Below, in pieces: positions 62,408-64,000 of a stretch of 64,000 bases of DNA. Each line of letters begins with the position of its first letter. Positions within the stretch are counted from its first letter, which is position 1. The DNA is taken from assembly GCF_014268445.2 (NCBI RefSeq), contig NZ_CP077089.1, positions 1,357,501-1,421,500 of the forward strand, read 5' to 3'. Below the pieces are notes generated by a model, which worked only from the letters and a program-made list of their open reading frames with translations, had not been told where the DNA came from and did not search any database. The stretch is from Pseudomonas tensinigenes. Its GTDB lineage: Bacteria; Pseudomonadota; Gammaproteobacteria; Pseudomonadales; Pseudomonadaceae. Both the position numbers and the translations under genes were made by a program.

Positions 62408-62897
62408 CCTCAACGCCGCCCGCACAGCCCTCTCCCGAGGGAGAGGGAGTCGATTTTTGGGCTTTTCAAGATCTGAATTCGACTCGGTCTTTCACGTCAG
62501 CGTAGATCCACCAAACACCCCGGTCAGTCCCCTCTCCCTCTGGGAGAGGGCTAGGGTGAGGGGCTTTTGATCTGTTTCAGAATCTGAATTCGACTCGGTC
62601 TTTCACGTCGGCGTACATCCACCAAACACCTCGGTCGGTCCCCTCGCTCTCTGGGTGAGGGGAAGGTAATGGCTTTTGATCTGTTTCAGAATCTGAATTC
62701 GACTCGGTATTTCACGTCGGCGTACATCCACCAAACACCTCGGTCGGTCCCCTCGCTCTCTGGGTGAGGGGAGGGTGAGGGGCTTTTGATCTGTTTCAGA
62801 ATCTGAATTCGACTCGGTATTTCACGTCGGCGTACATCCACCAAACACCTTGGTCGGTCCCCTCTCCCTTTGGGAGAGGGCTAGGGTGAGGGTTTGC
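62408..62897. repeat. Four tandem repeats of about 110 bp
   Basis: Units marked by GAATTCGACTCGGT at 62475, 62586, 62695 and 62805. Each has TTTCACGTCGGCGTACATCC, CCAAACACC(T/C)CGGTC and a GGTCCCCT...GTGAGGGG hairpin. The first and last hairpins are CCCTCTCCC(T)/GGGAGAGGG versions, the middle two are a diverged CCCTCGCTCTCTGGGTGAGG type. They share the ATCGACTCGGTATTTC-like motif with the repeats at 3964-4315. Confidence 0.9.
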
Positions 62898-62954
62898 TTT
62901 TGGCTGTTTAATGATGTGTCGAATAGCCAGAACCTTCCCACAAGGTTTTCAGGT

Positions 62955-63200
62955 TGTCCGTCGGACGCCCGCTCTCTAGTCTTTGCCTGTCGCTGCCAAT
63001 TCAGCGACCGGGCGTGAGATCCCCGGAATGCTTGCAACTAGCGCCAACACTACGATAATTGGCGCCAGCTCAATCTGCTGCCTGTTTTATGGCGGCTGTG
63101 TGCGGGCAGACTTCGGTCTGGCCGGTTGCCTGCTCCGGTGGATCTCACCCTGCACATAGCTGCCACCTCTTCGCCGCGTGAGATCCGGCGAACGATGGCA
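62955..63200 (+). ncRNA. Structured leader or small RNA upstream of a DUF6124-type gene
   Basis: A gene-free stretch with many stable hairpins: GTCGCTG/CAGCGAC (62989-63008), GCGCCAA/TTGGCGC (63041-63065), a UUCG-capped CAGAC/GTCTG hairpin (63107-63120), and a 13-bp helix pairing 63091-63103 with 63152-63164 that includes two G-U pairs. TGAGATCC occurs twice in direct form (63015, 63179) and once inverted (GGATCTCA, 63140). The G-U pairs and UUCG loop favour a functional RNA over a DNA site. Similar DNA precedes related genes in other Pseudomonas, from memory. Confidence 0.6.
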
Positions 63201-63229
63201 TCCCCACTTGCAGTAGCAGGAGTTGAACT

Positions 63230-63592
63230 TTGGACAAGCTGATCCCCGACCCACCCCACGAAACCAAAACCCCACTCGAAGAAGCCCTCCGCGCCGAAGA
63301 CCAGGCCCGAAACCGCGAAGCCATCAAGCGTGCCCTCGACTTCTACCTGTGCCCCGAGCCCGCAAAGCCACGCCGGCCTAGCACCATGTTCATGGTCTGT
63401 CCGCAGGTCGACACCGAAAGCCTGCTCGCCCACGCTTGCGAGTCATTAGCCTCTGCAAGTACCGCGGCCGGCAACTTCGCCAATGAGCTAAACGGTTCTC
63501 AGCGCAGCACCGTATTGGGCATCCAGCAAATCGTCATGCTCGCCGAACTGGCGGTAAATCGCGCACTGGATCGGGTAGACCCGCAAACCTGA
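63230..63592 (+). CDS. Small DUF6124-type protein
   Basis: A 120-residue protein with TTG start and AGGAG 7 bases upstream. A charged, proline-rich N-terminus (IPDPPHETKTPLEEALRAED) is followed by helix-forming blocks: IKRALDFYLCPEP, VDTESLLAHACESLASASTAAGNFANELNGSQRSTVLGIQQIVMLAELAVNRALD. This pattern fits the DUF6124 family, present in many copies in fluorescens-group genomes. Function unknown. The structured leader just upstream probably controls it. Confidence 0.8.
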   Translation: MDKLIPDPPHETKTPLEEALRAEDQARNREAIKRALDFYLCPEPAKPRRPSTMFMVCPQVDTESLLAHACESLASASTAAGNFANELNGSQRSTVLGIQQIVMLAELAVNRALDRVDPQT

Positions 63593-63623
63593 TCCATACG
63601 GGGACATCGCAAACAGGCTGGCC

Positions 63624-63655
63624 CCATTGGGATAGGGGCGAGCCTGCTCAAGCGC
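63624..63655. repeat. Degenerate REP
   Basis: CATTGGGATAGGGGCGAGCC followed by TGCTCAAGCG, a decayed half of the REP core, 30 bp after the DUF6124-type gene. Confidence 0.6.
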
Positions 63656-63742
63656 ATGACTTTGTAGATTGACGTTCGCGGCTCAACTCAGTGGCAGATG
63701 TGGCATTGACCGTTCATCGGAAACACCCCTTAACCTGTAATT

Positions 63743-63778
63743 TCTGACAGTGGCGCGATACCTCCAACTCCTGTCAGA
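63743..63778. promoter_or_regulatory. Inverted repeat upstream of the last gene
   Basis: TCTGACAG and CTGTCAGA, perfect 8-bp arms with 20 bases between, 39 bp before the start codon at 63817. Could be an operator or a hairpin. Confidence 0.4.
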
Positions 63779-63816
63779 TAAGCCTTCCATCCAAACGGGT
63801 AAGAAGGAACTTGACT

Positions 63817-64000
63817 ATGTCTGCTGAAAAAAATGTTGTGCCAGTCATCACCTCTGTGAGAGACGATAAGGGAGTGATTGACAACGGTGGCACCACCTCG
63901 GCAACTTCTGTGCAATTGAGCGGGGTTGCAGATGCTGGAGAAAAAGTTGAAATTTTCGACGGTGCTGTTTTGAGGGGGCAAGTAGTCGTCGGCGCTGCAG
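63817..64000 (+). CDS. Probable Ig-like-repeat surface protein (5' end only)
   Basis: Only 61 codons are visible before the window ends: MSAEKNVVPVITSVRDDKGV then IDNGGTTSATSVQLSGVADAGEKVEIFDGAVLRGQVVV. ITSVxDxxGxIxNGGTTxxTxxxLxGxAxAGxxVxI is the pattern of bacterial Ig-like repeats in large adhesins. There is no ordinary signal peptide, which fits type I-secreted repeat proteins but cannot be proven here. AAGGA lies 8 bases before the ATG. Confidence 0.7.
   Translation, partial: MSAEKNVVPVITSVRDDKGVIDNGGTTSATSVQLSGVADAGEKVEIFDGAVLRGQVVVGAA

Noticed and set aside
62135..62570. Short open frames within the repeats at 62065-62897
   Set aside because: They lie in multi-copy repeat DNA and have Arg/Ser/Pro-rich products typical of spurious frames.

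Overview
The window is chromosomal DNA of a Pseudomonas from the fluorescens group. The evidence is GC-rich codon use, a complete alginate locus in the order known from P. aeruginosa, the dauBAR-rhlB and aapJQMP neighbourhoods, and twelve paired REP elements (REPINs) of the fluorescens type with cores such as GGGAGCGAGCCTGCTCGCGA. No RNA polymerase, rRNA or tRNA genes, CRISPR arrays, prophage or intact insertion sequences were seen.

Region 1 (1-16456, minus strand) is the alginate biosynthesis operon, transcribed algD-alg8-alg44-algK-algE-algG-algX-algL-algI-algJ-algF-algA; algA is cut by the window edge. AlgD and AlgA supply GDP-mannuronate, Alg8/Alg44 polymerise it under c-di-GMP control, AlgK/AlgE/AlgG/AlgX/AlgL form the periplasmic and outer-membrane export and modification complex, and AlgI/AlgJ/AlgF/AlgX acetylate it. 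A likely AlgU-type promoter lies about 470 bp upstream of algD, giving a long leader. The operon has been invaded by repeats at four places: a REPIN read in frame inside the algK signal sequence, short tandem repeats between algL and algI, and two AGCTGCAAG-type hairpin repeats.

Region 2 (16457-28229) holds yaaA, a deacetylase-fold protein that lacks metal ligands, phoH, moaC-moaD-moaE, a periplasmic amino-acid-binding protein, and the arginine racemisation operon dauB-dauA-dauR next to rhlB and a small esterase. Region 3 (28230-38000) holds the general amino-acid ABC transporter aapJQMP, an MqsR/MqsA toxin-antitoxin locus whose toxin has an in-frame UGA stop, a GntR regulator overlapping a CynX-type transporter gene, and small genes (NTF2-like, GIY-YIG, GST, glutaredoxin-like).

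Region 4 (38000-49600) is core housekeeping: ndpA/yejK, an HU gene, rlmF, the pepA-holC-valS cluster, then divergent lptF-lptG. The pepA/lptF divergent promoter region contains a 266-bp MITE-like element with 31-bp terminal inverted repeats and two further long internal hairpins. Region 5 (49700-61900) is lepA-lepB-rnc-era-recO-pdxJ, mltF on the other strand, purL and a small NIF3/CutA-like gene.

Region 6 (61900-64000) is accessory DNA: a REP, a long dispersed repeat, four tandem 110-bp repeats, a strongly structured leader (UUCG-capped hairpin and a 13-bp helix containing G-U pairs) in front of a small DUF6124-type gene, and the start of a probable Ig-like-repeat surface protein. The most interesting items are the structured DUF6124 leader, the pepA-lptF MITE, the REPIN embedded in the algK signal peptide and the broken mqsR beside an intact mqsA.
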